From: Actinomycetota bacterium | GTDB lineage: Bacteria > Actinomycetota > Actinomycetes > Nanopelagicales > Nanopelagicaceae | Assembly (NCBI GenBank): GCA_010032875.1 | Contig: RGSB01000008.1 | Span: 1-32,242, forward strand | DNA length: 32,242 nucleotides | Direction of reading: 5' to 3' | Shown: piece by piece, positions 1 through 9,006 of the stretch | Numbering within the stretch: position 1 is the stretch's first letter | Layout of the letters: every line of letters begins with the position of its first letter | The notes under the pieces: model-generated | Told to the model about the DNA's origin: nothing | The model's database searches: none | The model's input: the letters and a program-made list of their open reading frames with translations, nothing else | Made by a program: the position numbers and the translations under genes

Positions 1-1734
1 TTAAGCGAGCTTTGAGAGCATAGATACAACGGTTGAGACTGCGCTTTCTACAGTGCTCTCAGATTTCTCGCCACTCTTTCGAATGCGAATCTCAACGTTT
101 CCTTGTTCGAGTGCTTTTCCAACAACAATGATGATTGGTATCCCTATTAACTCTGCATCTTTGAACTTAACTCCTGCGCTTGGATCACGTCGATCATCAA
201 GTAAGACACTGATGCCCATACTTTCTAACTCTGTTCCAATTTTCTCGGCAACATCAAATGGCTTGTCTTCTTTTCCTGTTGCCACGATATGCACCTTGGC
301 TGGTGCAACTTCGATGGGCCAAGACAGACCAATCTCATCGTGTGTTTGCTCGGCAACCGCGGCTACCGCTCGAGAAACACCGATGCCGTAAGAACCCATT
401 GTTACTACTTGTGACTTTCCATTTTGATCAAGAACGCTCAGATTTAAAGCTTCTGCGTACTTACGACCTAATTGGAAGATGTGTGCGATTTCTATTGCAC
501 GGTCAATAATGACTGGAGCTTTACATGAAGGGCAAGAATCGCCAGCCCGAACTTCTGCTGATTCAACGTAGGCATCAGGTGTGAAATCTCTTCCATTGAC
601 AACATTTCGCGCGTGACAATTTTTCTTATTCGCACCAGTGACCCAAGCAGTTCCAGGAGCAATTCGTGGATCAGCGTAAAGAGTTATTCCGAATTGCTTT
701 GCATCCTGCGGCCCTATGTAACCTTTTACAAGTTTTGGGTGTTTAGCGAAATCTTCTTCTTCAAAAATTCTAAGTTCAGTAACCCCGGTCAAATTTGCTT
801 GTAAACGCTTGAGATCTACTTCGCGATCTCCTGGTACTAAAATAGCTATCGGTTTCTCATCTGCCATCAACATGACGTTCTTCAAAGTATCAGCGCCTGT
901 GTATCCACCGCCGTACTGGGAGTTTAGAACTTCAACTAATGAATCAATGGTTGGAGTATTTGGTGTATCCAAAACTTCTAGTGCGGGAAAATCTTTCTTT
1001 GTTGGAGCGTCTAAGACAGTTTTCATTGCTTCAACATTTGCTGCGTAACCACATTTTTCACAGAGCACGTATGTGTCTTCACCAGTTGGACACGGTGCAA
1101 GAAATTCTTCGGATTTAGAACCACCCATTGCTCCAGCCATTGCGCTCACAATGTTGTAGTTAAGCCCCAATCGCTTGAAAGTTTTTATGTACGCGTCGCG
1201 ATGCCTCTTATAGGAAAGATCTAATCCTGCATCATCAATATCGAAGGAATATGAATCTTTCATAACAAATTCTCTGCCACGAATTATTCCGCTACGTGGA
1301 CGTGGTTCGTCGCGATACTTCGTTTGAATTTGATAGAGCGAAAGTGGCAAATCCTTATATGAGGAGTACTCACCTTTAACCATCAAAGTAAACATCTCTT
1401 CGTGCGTTGGTCCTAGTAAATAATCCGCACCTTTGCGATCTTGAAGACGAAATAACTCTGGCCCATACTCACTCCAGCGATTTGTTTCTTCGTAAGGTTC
1501 CTTTGGGAGCATTGCGGGAAAATGAACTTCTTGAAATCCAGCCGCATCCATTTCTTCCCGAATTACTTTTTCGATATTTCGAAGTGTGATGTAACCAAGT
1601 GGTAACCACGAATAAATTCCCGCTGCGATTCTTCTGATATAGCCAGCTCGTACTAAGAGTTTGTGGCTTGCAACCTCAGCATCTGCTGGATCATCGCGCA
1701 ATGTGCGCAGAAAGAGTGAGGACATTCGCAACAT
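1..1734 (-). CDS. proS: Prolyl-tRNA synthetase, bacterial type (ProRS)
   Basis: This cytosolic class II aminoacyl-tRNA synthetase charges tRNA-Pro with proline. The 577-residue length is usual for the bacterial type with an inserted editing domain. TNRW is at residues 84-87, motif 2 (RDEPRPRSG) at 141-149 and motif 3 (GSYGIGVSR) at 447-455. The editing insertion lies between roughly 224 and 407 and is bracketed by two Cys pairs, C225/C228 and C401/C404, which look like a metal site. The TAA stop is at the very edge of the window, so the gene is complete. The ATG at 1734 is preferred over the Met three codons inside because a TAGGCT hexamer lies exactly six bases upstream, as at other leaderless starts here. 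It follows ispG after a 40-base gap, the usual actinobacterial order. Confidence 0.97.
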   Translation of the reverse strand: MLRMSSLFLRTLRDDPADAEVASHKLLVRAGYIRRIAAGIYSWLPLGYITLRNIEKVIREEMDAAGFQEVHFPAMLPKEPYEETNRWSEYGPELFRLQDRKGADYLLGPTHEEMFTLMVKGEYSSYKDLPLSLYQIQTKYRDEPRPRSGIIRGREFVMKDSYSFDIDDAGLDLSYKRHRDAYIKTFKRLGLNYNIVSAMAGAMGGSKSEEFLAPCPTGEDTYVLCEKCGYAANVEAMKTVLDAPTKKDFPALEVLDTPNTPTIDSLVEVLNSQYGGGYTGADTLKNVMLMADEKPIAILVPGDREVDLKRLQANLTGVTELRIFEEEDFAKHPKLVKGYIGPQDAKQFGITLYADPRIAPGTAWVTGANKKNCHARNVVNGRDFTPDAYVESAEVRAGDSCPSCKAPVIIDRAIEIAHIFQLGRKYAEALNLSVLDQNGKSQVVTMGSYGIGVSRAVAAVAEQTHDEIGLSWPIEVAPAKVHIVATGKEDKPFDVAEKIGTELESMGISVLLDDRRDPSAGVKFKDAELIGIPIIIVVGKALEQGNVEIRIRKSGEKSESTVESAVSTVVSMLSKLA

Positions 1735-1740
1735 GGTGCG

Positions 1741-1746
1741 AGCCTA
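1741..1746 (-). promoter_or_regulatory. Putative leaderless -10 box for proS
   Basis: On the minus strand TAGGCT is followed by six bases and then the proS ATG. No Shine-Dalgarno sequence is needed if transcription starts on the A of the start codon. No convincing -35 is visible. The same geometry recurs at six other starts in this window. Confidence 0.45.
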
Positions 1747-1774
1747 CCTGAGGGATGCCGAGAGTTGTGTGAGG

Positions 1775-2926
1775 TTAGTGAACGTCAACGGAAGGTTCGC
1801 CTGAAGAAACTCCGGCTGCTTCCATCTCTTCGGCTAAACGCATCGCCTCTTCGATAAGTGTTTCAACGATTTGTGCTTCTGGAACAGTTTTAATTACTTG
1901 ACCTTTAACAAATATTTGTCCCTTGCCATTTCCTGATGCAACACCAAGATCTGCTTCACGAGCTTCTCCCGGTCCATTAACTACACAGCCCATCACTGCA
2001 ACTCGTAGCGGAACTGTCATTCCTTGTAATCCTGCCTGAACTTTTTCAGCCAATGTGTACACGTCAACTTGAGCACGGCCACATGATGGACAAGAAACAA
2101 TTTCTAATTTACGTTGGCGCAAATTAAGAGATTCTAGAATTGAAATTCCAACTTTAACTTCCTCAACTGGTGGCGCTGAAAGTGAAACGCGAATGGTGTC
2201 ACCGATTCCTTCGGAGAGAAGAATTCCAAATGCCGTTGCTGATTTAATCGTTCCTTGGAATAGTGGACCTGCTTCTGTAACGCCTAAGTGCAATGGATAA
2301 TCACACTTGGAGGCTAATAATCTGTAGGCATTAACCATGGTGACAGGATCATGATGCTTGACTGAAATTTTTATATTTGAAAATCCATGCTCTTCAAAGA
2401 GACTTGCTTCCCACAGTGCAGATTCAACTAGTGCCTCCGGCGTGGCCTTACCGTACTTAGCAATTAAACGTGGGTCTAAAGATCCAGCATTTACTCCAAT
2501 GCGAATTGGAATACCAGCATCACCTGCAGCTTTGGCTACTTCCTTAACTTTGTCATCAAATTGCTTAATGTTTCCTGGATTAACTCGAACTGCTGCACAA
2601 CCTGCATCAATGGCTGCAAAAATGTATTTTGGTTGAAAGTGAATGTCGGCAACAACTGGAATCTGGGATTTCTTTGCAATTTGTGCTAACGCGTCAGCAT
2701 CATCTTGGCTTGGTACCGCGACGCGAACAATTTGGCAACCAGATGCGGTTAGTTCTGCGATTTGTTGAAGCGTTGAATTTACATCTGCAGTCAAGGTGGT
2801 ACACATTGATTGAACTGAAACTGGTGAATCGCTTCCAACGCCAACGCTTCCAACTTTTAATTGCTTAGTCTTTCGACGTGGGGCAAGAGTTGGTGGAGGA
2901 GCTGAAGGAATTCCGAGATCGACCAT
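1775..2926 (-). CDS. ispG: 4-hydroxy-3-methylbut-2-enyl diphosphate synthase
   Basis: IspG (GcpE) is the iron-sulfur enzyme of the penultimate step of the MEP isoprenoid pathway, converting MEcPP to HMBPP. The TIM-barrel part spans about residues 25-270. The [4Fe-4S] ligands are visible as CPSC at 279-282 and Cys314 in [10 protein letters not shown], with Glu321 as the expected fourth ligand. At 383 residues it is normal for the short bacterial form. It lies 43 bases downstream of rseP, in the dxr-rseP-ispG order common in Actinobacteria. A weak CAGAAT hexamer six bases before the ATG may be an extra promoter, but operon read-through is equally likely. Confidence 0.97.
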   Translation of the reverse strand: MVDLGIPSAPPPTLAPRRKTKQLKVGSVGVGSDSPVSVQSMCTTLTADVNSTLQQIAELTASGCQIVRVAVPSQDDADALAQIAKKSQIPVVADIHFQPKYIFAAIDAGCAAVRVNPGNIKQFDDKVKEVAKAAGDAGIPIRIGVNAGSLDPRLIAKYGKATPEALVESALWEASLFEEHGFSNIKISVKHHDPVTMVNAYRLLASKCDYPLHLGVTEAGPLFQGTIKSATAFGILLSEGIGDTIRVSLSAPPVEEVKVGISILESLNLRQRKLEIVSCPSCGRAQVDVYTLAEKVQAGLQGMTVPLRVAVMGCVVNGPGEAREADLGVASGNGKGQIFVKGQVIKTVPEAQIVETLIEEAMRLAEEMEAAGVSSGEPSVDVH

Positions 2927-2969
2927 GTCTTTATTCTGCCCTAATTCTTTTTGAGTTGCGACATGAACA

Positions 2970-4157
2970 CTAAAAATTGACCTGAATTGGATTAATGATG
3001 TCTGCAGCGAGAAGTAGAACCGTCAGTGCAGCAAGTAAAACAAAGACAACCATTGTGAATGGGGCTAATTTGTTTACATTAATTCCTTCAGGGCGCGCCC
3101 TGCCTCGTATACGCGCAACGATTGCTCGTACTTCATCGGCAATTGCTACAGCCATGTGACCACCATCGAGTGGAAGTATTGGAAGTAAATTGAAAACTCC
3201 AACAAAAAAATTAAGACTCGCGATGATCAGTAAGAATGTTTGAATACGTTCAGAAGTACTTAAACCTTCACTACTAGCTGCTTGGCCGGTCACTTGAGCA
3301 ACGCCGACTATTCCGACTAATCCATTTGGATCACGATCTGCGCCTGAAACAGTTGCTCCCCACAGTGCTGGAATTTTTGATGGAAGAGAAATAATCGCTT
3401 TCACGGCGCCAGATATAAAGTCCCACGAAACTATTGCTGAGTTTTTTATCGATATGAATGGTGCATCTCTGACTAATTCGTATCCGTTGACAATTCCTAA
3501 AAATCCGTATTCCTTGCCATCAACAACACGAGTTGCAGCGATTACAGAGATAGTTTGAACCTGACCATTTCGTTCAATTTCAATTAAAATCTCTTTCCCT
3601 GCCGAATTTCTAATTATTTCAACGTCTTTCGCCCAGTTATTTACCGGTACTCCGTTAAGAGATGTGATGACATCTCCTGCTTGAAGTCCTGATAAAAGTG
3701 CTGGAGATTTTGGATCAGACTCTGTGCAGGCGGCATTGATTCGAGGAACGCATGCCGAAATTTCTGAAATTGTTGTCGTGGGTTTAGAGGTTCCAATTCC
3801 TGCAAAAATTATTAACAAAATAATGAAACCTAAGACAAAGTGTAAAAATGAACCTGCCCCGAGAACTATGAGTTTGCGCCCCGAGCTTGCCTTAAAAAAT
3901 GCTCGAGACTCTTCTCCTGGTGGCATCTCATCAGTAGCGCTCATTCCTTCAATACGGCAATAGCCACCGGCTGGGATTGCTTTGATGCCAAATTCGGTTT
4001 CGCCTCGTGTAAATGACCAGATTCTTTTTCCGAAACCAAGAAAGAATTCGCTTACGCGCATTCCATATCTCTTGGCAGTGATGTAGTGGCCAAATTCGTG
4101 AATCATTACGGACAGTAGAAGTGCAATAACAAAAGCTAAAACGCCAATAATTTTCAT
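2970..4157 (-). CDS. rseP: Site-2 membrane metalloprotease (RseP/Rip1 family, M50)
   Basis: This is an integral membrane zinc protease that cleaves transmembrane substrates, typically anti-sigma factors, within the bilayer. The zinc motif HEFGH is at residues 20-24 inside the first membrane helix. A PDZ domain spans about 155-210 ([16 protein letters not shown]). The third ligand region [12 protein letters not shown] is at 323-334, and a final hydrophobic helix ends the protein. All active-site residues are present. The ATG overlaps the dxr stop as ATGA, implying translational coupling. In mycobacteria the homologue is Rip1; the substrate here cannot be told from sequence. Confidence 0.95.
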   Translation of the reverse strand: MKIIGVLAFVIALLLSVMIHEFGHYITAKRYGMRVSEFFLGFGKRIWSFTRGETEFGIKAIPAGGYCRIEGMSATDEMPPGEESRAFFKASSGRKLIVLGAGSFLHFVLGFIILLIIFAGIGTSKPTTTISEISACVPRINAACTESDPKSPALLSGLQAGDVITSLNGVPVNNWAKDVEIIRNSAGKEILIEIERNGQVQTISVIAATRVVDGKEYGFLGIVNGYELVRDAPFISIKNSAIVSWDFISGAVKAIISLPSKIPALWGATVSGADRDPNGLVGIVGVAQVTGQAASSEGLSTSERIQTFLLIIASLNFFVGVFNLLPILPLDGGHMAVAIADEVRAIVARIRGRARPEGINVNKLAPFTMVVFVLLAALTVLLLAADIINPIQVNF

Positions 4158-5302
4158 GAAGAAACCATTCGTTGTAATACTTCTTGGGCAACTGTTCGTG
4201 CATCTTGCTCTATCGCACTGACATCACCTAAATCTCGAATTGCACTCGGGCTTGATCCGCCTAGTCGATGCACACTCTGCTCCACGCACTCCATAATTGA
4301 GCTAAATGCTATAGAACCTTTAAGGAAAGCATCGACTGCAACTTCATTGGAAGCGTTAAAGATTGCCGGTAATCCTCCTCCAAGCTCTCCACAGCGCTTT
4401 GCTAACTCAATTGCAGGGAATTTTTCTTGGTTTATGGGTTCAAACTCCCAGGCATGCGTTTGCGTCCAATCCAATGCAGGTGTTGCCGCCTTTAAACGCT
4501 CAGGCCAATTGATTGCGTACGAGATTGGACCTTTCATATTTGGTGGGCTTGCCTGCGCAATAGTTGCACCATCAATAAATTCGACCATGGAATGAATAAC
4601 CGATTGTGGATGGATGACAGCGTCAATCTGTGAATAATTCATGCCATAAAGATGGTGTGCTTCGATGATTTCATGAGCCTTATTCACAAGTGTTGCAGAA
4701 TTGATTGAAATAACTGGACCCATCGACCATGTTGGGTGTGAAAGCGCTTCATCTACAGTAACTGTTGACATATCTTTTCGAGTGCGAAACGGACCGCCGG
4801 AAGCAGTAAGAACTAAACGAGAAACTTCATTTCGTTTTCCAGCCATTAGACATTGCCAGAGCGCGCTGTGCTCAGAATCCACTGGAATAATTTGATCTTG
4901 TTTTGCAAGTGACATTACAAAATCGCCTGCTGCAACAAGTGACTCTTTATTAGCAAGAGCTAAGCGATTCCCAACTTTAAGTGCGGCAACAGTTGCGGCT
5001 AAACCGATGGATCCCGAAATAGCATTGAGAACAACATCGCATGTGATCGATGCAACTTCTGCTGCGGCATTCTTGCCATCGATAACAGTTATGCCGGGTA
5101 GGGCTTCTCGAATTAATTCGGCGTTATGAATTGTGCCGACTACCCCGACGCTAAATTTCTTAGCTTGTTCGATGATAACTGCGGGGTTGTTTCCAGCCGA
5201 TGTGATGGCTACAACACGAAACTTTCCTGGGTTAGCAGCCACTAGTTCGAGGGCTTGGAAACCGATAGATCCTGTTGAACCAAGAATCACCAGGTCTCTC
5301 AT
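4154..5302 (-). CDS. dxr: 1-deoxy-D-xylulose 5-phosphate reductoisomerase
   Basis: Dxr (IspC) is the NADPH-dependent enzyme committing DXP to the MEP pathway. The NADPH-binding loop GSTGSIG is at residues 8-14. The metal ligands are Asp142 and Glu144 (VDSEHSALW) and Glu214 in the NKAHEIIEAHH stretch. ANKESLV at 117-123 is also diagnostic. At 382 residues it has family length. It is the first gene of dxr-rseP-ispG and is transcribed divergently from gabT across only 36 bases. A GAAGAT hexamer six bases before the ATG is a weak -10 candidate, and the short AGAAG is a poor ribosome site, so the mode of initiation is unclear. Confidence 0.97.
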   Translation of the reverse strand: MRDLVILGSTGSIGFQALELVAANPGKFRVVAITSAGNNPAVIIEQAKKFSVGVVGTIHNAELIREALPGITVIDGKNAAAEVASITCDVVLNAISGSIGLAATVAALKVGNRLALANKESLVAAGDFVMSLAKQDQIIPVDSEHSALWQCLMAGKRNEVSRLVLTASGGPFRTRKDMSTVTVDEALSHPTWSMGPVISINSATLVNKAHEIIEAHHLYGMNYSQIDAVIHPQSVIHSMVEFIDGATIAQASPPNMKGPISYAINWPERLKAATPALDWTQTHAWEFEPINQEKFPAIELAKRCGELGGGLPAIFNASNEVAVDAFLKGSIAFSSIMECVEQSVHRLGGSSPSAIRDLGDVSAIEQDARTVAQEVLQRMVSS

Positions 5303-5303
5303 G

Positions 5304-5332
5304 TGGTCATCTTCTCATGACCAAAGTAGACT
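5304..5332 (+). promoter_or_regulatory. Putative leaderless promoter of gabT
   Basis: A -35-like TGGTCA (5304-5309, four of six matches to TTGACA) is followed by a 17-base spacer and a -10 TAGACT (5327-5332), then six bases and the gabT ATG. No Shine-Dalgarno sequence is present, so the mRNA would start at the ATG. Confidence 0.55.
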
Positions 5333-5338
5333 GGCGAA

Positions 5339-6517
5339 ATGAGCACATTAACTACGGACGTAGAACAGAAACGTAAAGTCGTCACTGCCATTCCGGGACC
5401 AAAATCCGAGCAGATTATTGCGCGCAGATCTGCAGCGGTTTCAGCATCCCTCGGCATGGCAATGCCTGCCGTCATCGAACGTGCAGCAGGTGGAATCTTG
5501 GTCGATGTTGATGGAAACCACATTATTGATCTTGGTGCTGGTATCGCAGTTGTAAATGTTGGTAACAGTGCACCTCACGTTGTTGAAAATGTGCAGCGAC
5601 AAGTTGAATTGTTTACTCATACATGTTTTATGGTCGCTCCGTACCTTGGATACATCGAAGTATGTGAAGCCCTCAATCGCTTAACGCCAGGAAAATTTGC
5701 AAAAAAATCTGTACTACTTAATTCCGGTGCTGAGGCACTTGAAAACGCGGTCAAAATTGCTCGCTCATGCGCAGCTGCTTGTGAAAAAAACGCACTTGAT
5801 GTTGTGATTCACAAATTAGATAAGGAAGTTGGCGGAAAAAATATTGCCGCAATCGTTATTGAGCCAATTCAAGGTGAAGGCGGTTTTATCGTTCCACCTA
5901 AAGGCTTTTTACCTGGGCTAGCAAAGTACGCAAAAGATAATGGTGCACTATTTATCGCTGATGAAGTTCAAACTGGTTTTGCACGCACCGGCCAGATGTT
6001 TGCATCAGAAGATGAAAACTTGGAACCAGATTTAATTACGACCGCAAAGGGTATTGCTGGTGGTTTACCACTTGCTGCCGTGACAGGTCGCGCTGAAGTT
6101 ATGGATTCAATTCACGCAAGTGGTTTAGGTGGCACATATGGTGGATCACCTGTTGCTTGCGCTGCTGCACTAGGTGCGATTCAAACTATTGAAGAAGAAA
6201 AGCTCGTTGATCGCGCTAAAAAAATTGGCACAATCATGAGCGATGAACTCAATAAGATGAAAGCAAAGCACGCAATAATCGGTGAAGTTCGCGGACGTGG
6301 AGCAATGCAAGCAATTGAGCTTGTTATTCCAGGTGGTACCGAACCAAATACTGCCGCCCTTGGAAAGATTGTTAATTACTGCCAGGAAAAGGGAGTACTT
6401 ATTCTGACCGCCGGTACTTATTCAAACGTCATCCGTTTGATTCCACCGCTTGTCATACCTGAAGATTTATTGCGAGAAGGTTTATCTATTCTCGATGAAG
6501 CTTTAGCAACTATCTAA
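5339..6517 (+). CDS. gabT: 4-aminobutyrate aminotransferase with in-frame internal deletion
   Basis: A class III PLP aminotransferase that would convert GABA plus 2-oxoglutarate to succinate semialdehyde plus glutamate. Visible motifs are LNSGAEALENAVK (128-139), IEPIQGEGG (174-182), ADEVQTGFARTG (207-218), the PLP lysine in TTAKGIAGG (Lys237) and GGTYGGSP (264-271). At 392 residues it is about 50 shorter than actinobacterial GabT. The loss is internal: IARS (140-143) runs straight into CAAACEKNALD. The family segment containing YTGR, the PLP-stacking AYHGRT motif and the following Met/Tyr/Pro-rich loop is absent. The frame is kept and the flanks look undamaged. It may be inactive, altered, or an assembly collapse. 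It converges with speB, leaving a four-base gap. Confidence 0.88.
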   Translation: MSTLTTDVEQKRKVVTAIPGPKSEQIIARRSAAVSASLGMAMPAVIERAAGGILVDVDGNHIIDLGAGIAVVNVGNSAPHVVENVQRQVELFTHTCFMVAPYLGYIEVCEALNRLTPGKFAKKSVLLNSGAEALENAVKIARSCAAACEKNALDVVIHKLDKEVGGKNIAAIVIEPIQGEGGFIVPPKGFLPGLAKYAKDNGALFIADEVQTGFARTGQMFASEDENLEPDLITTAKGIAGGLPLAAVTGRAEVMDSIHASGLGGTYGGSPVACAAALGAIQTIEEEKLVDRAKKIGTIMSDELNKMKAKHAIIGEVRGRGAMQAIELVIPGGTEPNTAALGKIVNYCQEKGVLILTAGTYSNVIRLIPPLVIPEDLLREGLSILDEALATI

Positions 6518-6521
6518 AGAG

Positions 6522-7463
6522 TTAGCGGTCCAATAAGTTCTGAGTTGGTGAGTACGGCTTACCTGATCTGCGCTTTGCAATTGCACTCAACGCTTCTAGT
6601 ACAACGCGGTTAGCGAGTATCGCTGTGATGTCTGCGCTATCAAATGGTGGCGCAACTTCAACAACATCAATTCCAACAACGGGAAGTTCTAGACAAATCC
6701 TGCGTACCGCTTCGAGTAATTCGCGGCTAGTCATTCCACCTGGCTCGGGAGTACCAGTACCTGGTGCCATTCCAGGATCAACAACATCAATATCTACGGA
6801 TAAGAAGACACCATCACATTGATCAGTGAGCGTTGCAAAAGATTCATCGAGTACAACATTTAATCCACGATGATGAATCTCAGTCATTTCATAACTGCGC
6901 ATGCCTTGATCGCGCATCCATTTAAGGGTTTCATCTCCTGGCCAATATCCGCGTAACCCAAGTTGCAAGAAACGATCTCCGCGAACTGCGCCAGATTCAA
7001 TCAAGCGACGCATAGGTGTTCCGTGGCCTTCAAGAGCGCCGAATTGTGAATCACCGGTGTCTGCGTGAGCATCAAAGTGAATCATTGAGATTTTGCCTAA
7101 ACCTCGATGTGCAGCGATGCCAGCGACATCTGCTGAAGCGATTGAATGATCGCCACCAAGAATGACTGGAATTATTCCTGCGCGAGATATTTTTTCCGTA
7201 GCAACTGCAAGTACTTCGAGTGATTTCTTTAAGTCTCCCCCTGGCATCAATAAATCACCAGCATCTAAAACTTTAAGGTCCTTGAGTCCATCAGTGCGAA
7301 GTGCCATGTGCGGACGTTCGCCATCATGTGGCAAATAATCTCCACCACGGATTGCTTGCGGACCAAATTTTGCACCAGAACGATGTGATGTTCCGCTATC
7401 AATTGGTGCGCCAAGAATAATTACATCGGCACCTTGGTATGTCTTTGGATCATCAAGGATCAA
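6522..7463 (-). CDS. speB: Agmatinase-family ureohydrolase (SpeB-like)
   Basis: An arginase-fold, dinuclear Mn hydrolase that releases urea from a guanidino compound. All metal ligands are present: His106 (GGDHS), Asp131/His133/Asp135 (DAHAD) and Asp224/Asp226 (SVDIDVVDP). Agmatine to putrescine is the default assignment. 4-Guanidinobutyrate to GABA is an equally sensible substrate beside gabT and patD, and sequence cannot decide. The reading frame opens with TTG at 7463, immediately after the TAA of the upstream oxidase gene and in the same frame, so no earlier start is possible. No strong ribosome site is seen; translation is probably coupled to the oxidase. The N-terminus is short for the family but the hydrolase core is complete. 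Confidence 0.88.
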   Translation of the reverse strand: MILDDPKTYQGADVIILGAPIDSGTSHRSGAKFGPQAIRGGDYLPHDGERPHMALRTDGLKDLKVLDAGDLLMPGGDLKKSLEVLAVATEKISRAGIIPVILGGDHSIASADVAGIAAHRGLGKISMIHFDAHADTGDSQFGALEGHGTPMRRLIESGAVRGDRFLQLGLRGYWPGDETLKWMRDQGMRSYEMTEIHHRGLNVVLDESFATLTDQCDGVFLSVDIDVVDPGMAPGTGTPEPGGMTSRELLEAVRRICLELPVVGIDVVEVAPPFDSADITAILANRVVLEALSAIAKRRSGKPYSPTQNLLDR

Positions 7464-8876
7464 TTAAGAATCGAAACCTAATCCGAGTCGATCTAAGAGT
7501 TTCAGCCAGAGATTTCGCTTGCCATCATGCTCATCTGCGTAATTAATGGACCATTGAGTTAGACGAATAAAGAGGAATCTAAAGGGTTCTGGTGGGAATG
7601 GCAGCGGTTTTCTGCGAACCATCTTTAACCGCGTACGTTCGGTATCTAATCCATCAACAAGATCTAACAAAACTTGTGCCCCAAATCTAGTTGAGGCAAC
7701 ACCTAAACCTGTAAATCCAAGAACGTAAGCAACACGTTTGCGGTACGCACGGCCCCAAAACGGTGCGAATCGAGAGCACGTATCAATTGCTCCTCCCCAT
7801 CCGTGTGTGAATTTAATTCCTTTGAGCTGCGGGAAAGTTTCTAGGAAATCTGCAGCTAAATACGCATACGTTTCTGCATCAGTTTCATATTCTTGACGAG
7901 CTTTTCCCCGGAAATGATAAATGGCGTCATAACCGCCCCAGAGGATCGCTCCTTCGGAAGTTACTCGGTAATAATGGAATTGGTTTCCGGCTTCAGATAA
8001 ACCTTCTTTGCCAGACCAACCAATTGCTTTCCATTGCTCAGGAGTTAATGGTTCAGTTACTAACTGAAAATCATAAACAGGGACAACATATTTACGTGCA
8101 CGTTTGATTAATGATTTAAATACATTTGTAGCCAGAGCTACTTTGTCAGAATAAACGCTTCCATAAGGCGTATGAACGATAATTCCATCGCTTGTTCGCT
8201 CAAGCCATTCCACTTTACTATTTTCATAAATTTTTACACCGAGCTTAAGACAAACTTTTTCCAAGCCCCAAACTAACCTGGCAGGGTCAACCAATGCCGT
8301 GCCATCGGCATCCCATAGCGCACCTTTATAAATCGGAGAATTCACTCGAGCCTGAACTTCGGACTGAGATAAAACTTCGACGTGATCTCCGTATTGATTG
8401 CGTAGTGCAGCCTCTTCTTTCATCCCATCTAATTGCCACTCCTTAACAGCAACTCGGAGTTCACCGGTGCGCTGCCAATCACAATCAATACCGTATTTCT
8501 TAATTGTTTCTTCGATTTCATTAAAGTTTTCACGTCCCATGCGTTCAAGATCCTGCATATCATCTTTAAATCGACGGTAACCATTAATGAATCCATGGGT
8601 AAGAGATGAGTTGCAGAATCCACCATTTCGTCCAGATGCGCCGAAACCTGTTTCGCGTTGTTCAACAATGATGACTTCACGTTCGGGATTGCGTTCCTTT
8701 GCAAGCAGAGCAGTCCACAAGCCTGTGTAACCTGCGCCAACAATGCAGAGCTCGGTAGTTACATCACCAACAAGTGTTGGATGTGGTTCTGGTTCGAGTG
8801 GATCTTCATCTAGCCAATAAAGTTCTGGCTGCATTACTGAGAGGTGTTTAAGAATATGAGGGTCGATGTCAGACAT
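7464..8876 (-). CDS. FAD-dependent amine oxidase, DAO/PuuB-like (copy 1)
   Basis: A D-amino-acid-oxidase-fold flavoenzyme resembling gamma-glutamylputrescine oxidase PuuB. The FAD dinucleotide motif GAGYTG is at residues 47-52 and the second FAD motif GASGRNGG at 79-86. The C-terminal GFTGLGVAST segment is the usual final flavin contact. At 470 residues it is family length. It is the sixth gene of the polyamine unit, after potC and a 130-base structured gap. No PuuA-type glutamate-putrescine ligase is in the window, so the substrate may be free putrescine or spermidine, or another amine. The start is the ATG at 8876; a GGA partly buried in a hairpin is the only ribosome-site candidate. Confidence 0.85.
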   Translation of the reverse strand: MSDIDPHILKHLSVMQPELYWLDEDPLEPEPHPTLVGDVTTELCIVGAGYTGLWTALLAKERNPEREVIIVEQRETGFGASGRNGGFCNSSLTHGFINGYRRFKDDMQDLERMGRENFNEIEETIKKYGIDCDWQRTGELRVAVKEWQLDGMKEEAALRNQYGDHVEVLSQSEVQARVNSPIYKGALWDADGTALVDPARLVWGLEKVCLKLGVKIYENSKVEWLERTSDGIIVHTPYGSVYSDKVALATNVFKSLIKRARKYVVPVYDFQLVTEPLTPEQWKAIGWSGKEGLSEAGNQFHYYRVTSEGAILWGGYDAIYHFRGKARQEYETDAETYAYLAADFLETFPQLKGIKFTHGWGGAIDTCSRFAPFWGRAYRKRVAYVLGFTGLGVASTRFGAQVLLDLVDGLDTERTRLKMVRRKPLPFPPEPFRFLFIRLTQWSINYADEHDGKRNLWLKLLDRLGLGFDS

Positions 8877-9006
8877 CGCGCTATCCGGCCTTGACCGGAA
8901 TCACCCCTTCAATCACAAATCGTAGTTGGCCCGGGTCCTCCGGAACCTAACCCCACAGTGCAGATTTTCTTAGACAATCTGTAGTTCGCTGTGGACTAAA
9001 GAAATT
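8877..9006 (-). promoter_or_regulatory. Structured 130-base leader before the FAD oxidase gene
   Basis: This is the longest gap inside an otherwise overlapping operon. On the RNA, an outer stem CCACAG/CTGTGG (8989-8994 with 8953-8958) encloses an inner stem CAGATT/AATCTG (8976-8981 with 8961-8966). A hairpin TCCGG/CCGGA (8895-8899 with 8884-8888) directly precedes the ATG and covers the only GGA ribosome-site candidate. An earlier self-complementary TCCGGA near 8939-8944 could pair with it instead, giving mutually exclusive folds. No T-run follows, so it is not an intrinsic terminator. A cis-regulatory role is inference. Confidence 0.35.

Noticed and set aside
8877-9006. Guanidine (ykkC-type) riboswitch before the oxidase-speB pair
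   Set aside because: A GGTTCCG stretch recalls part of that class, but the other conserved blocks, such as the ACACGG and GCCCGGGAGA segments, are not present. Kept only as an unclassified structured leader.
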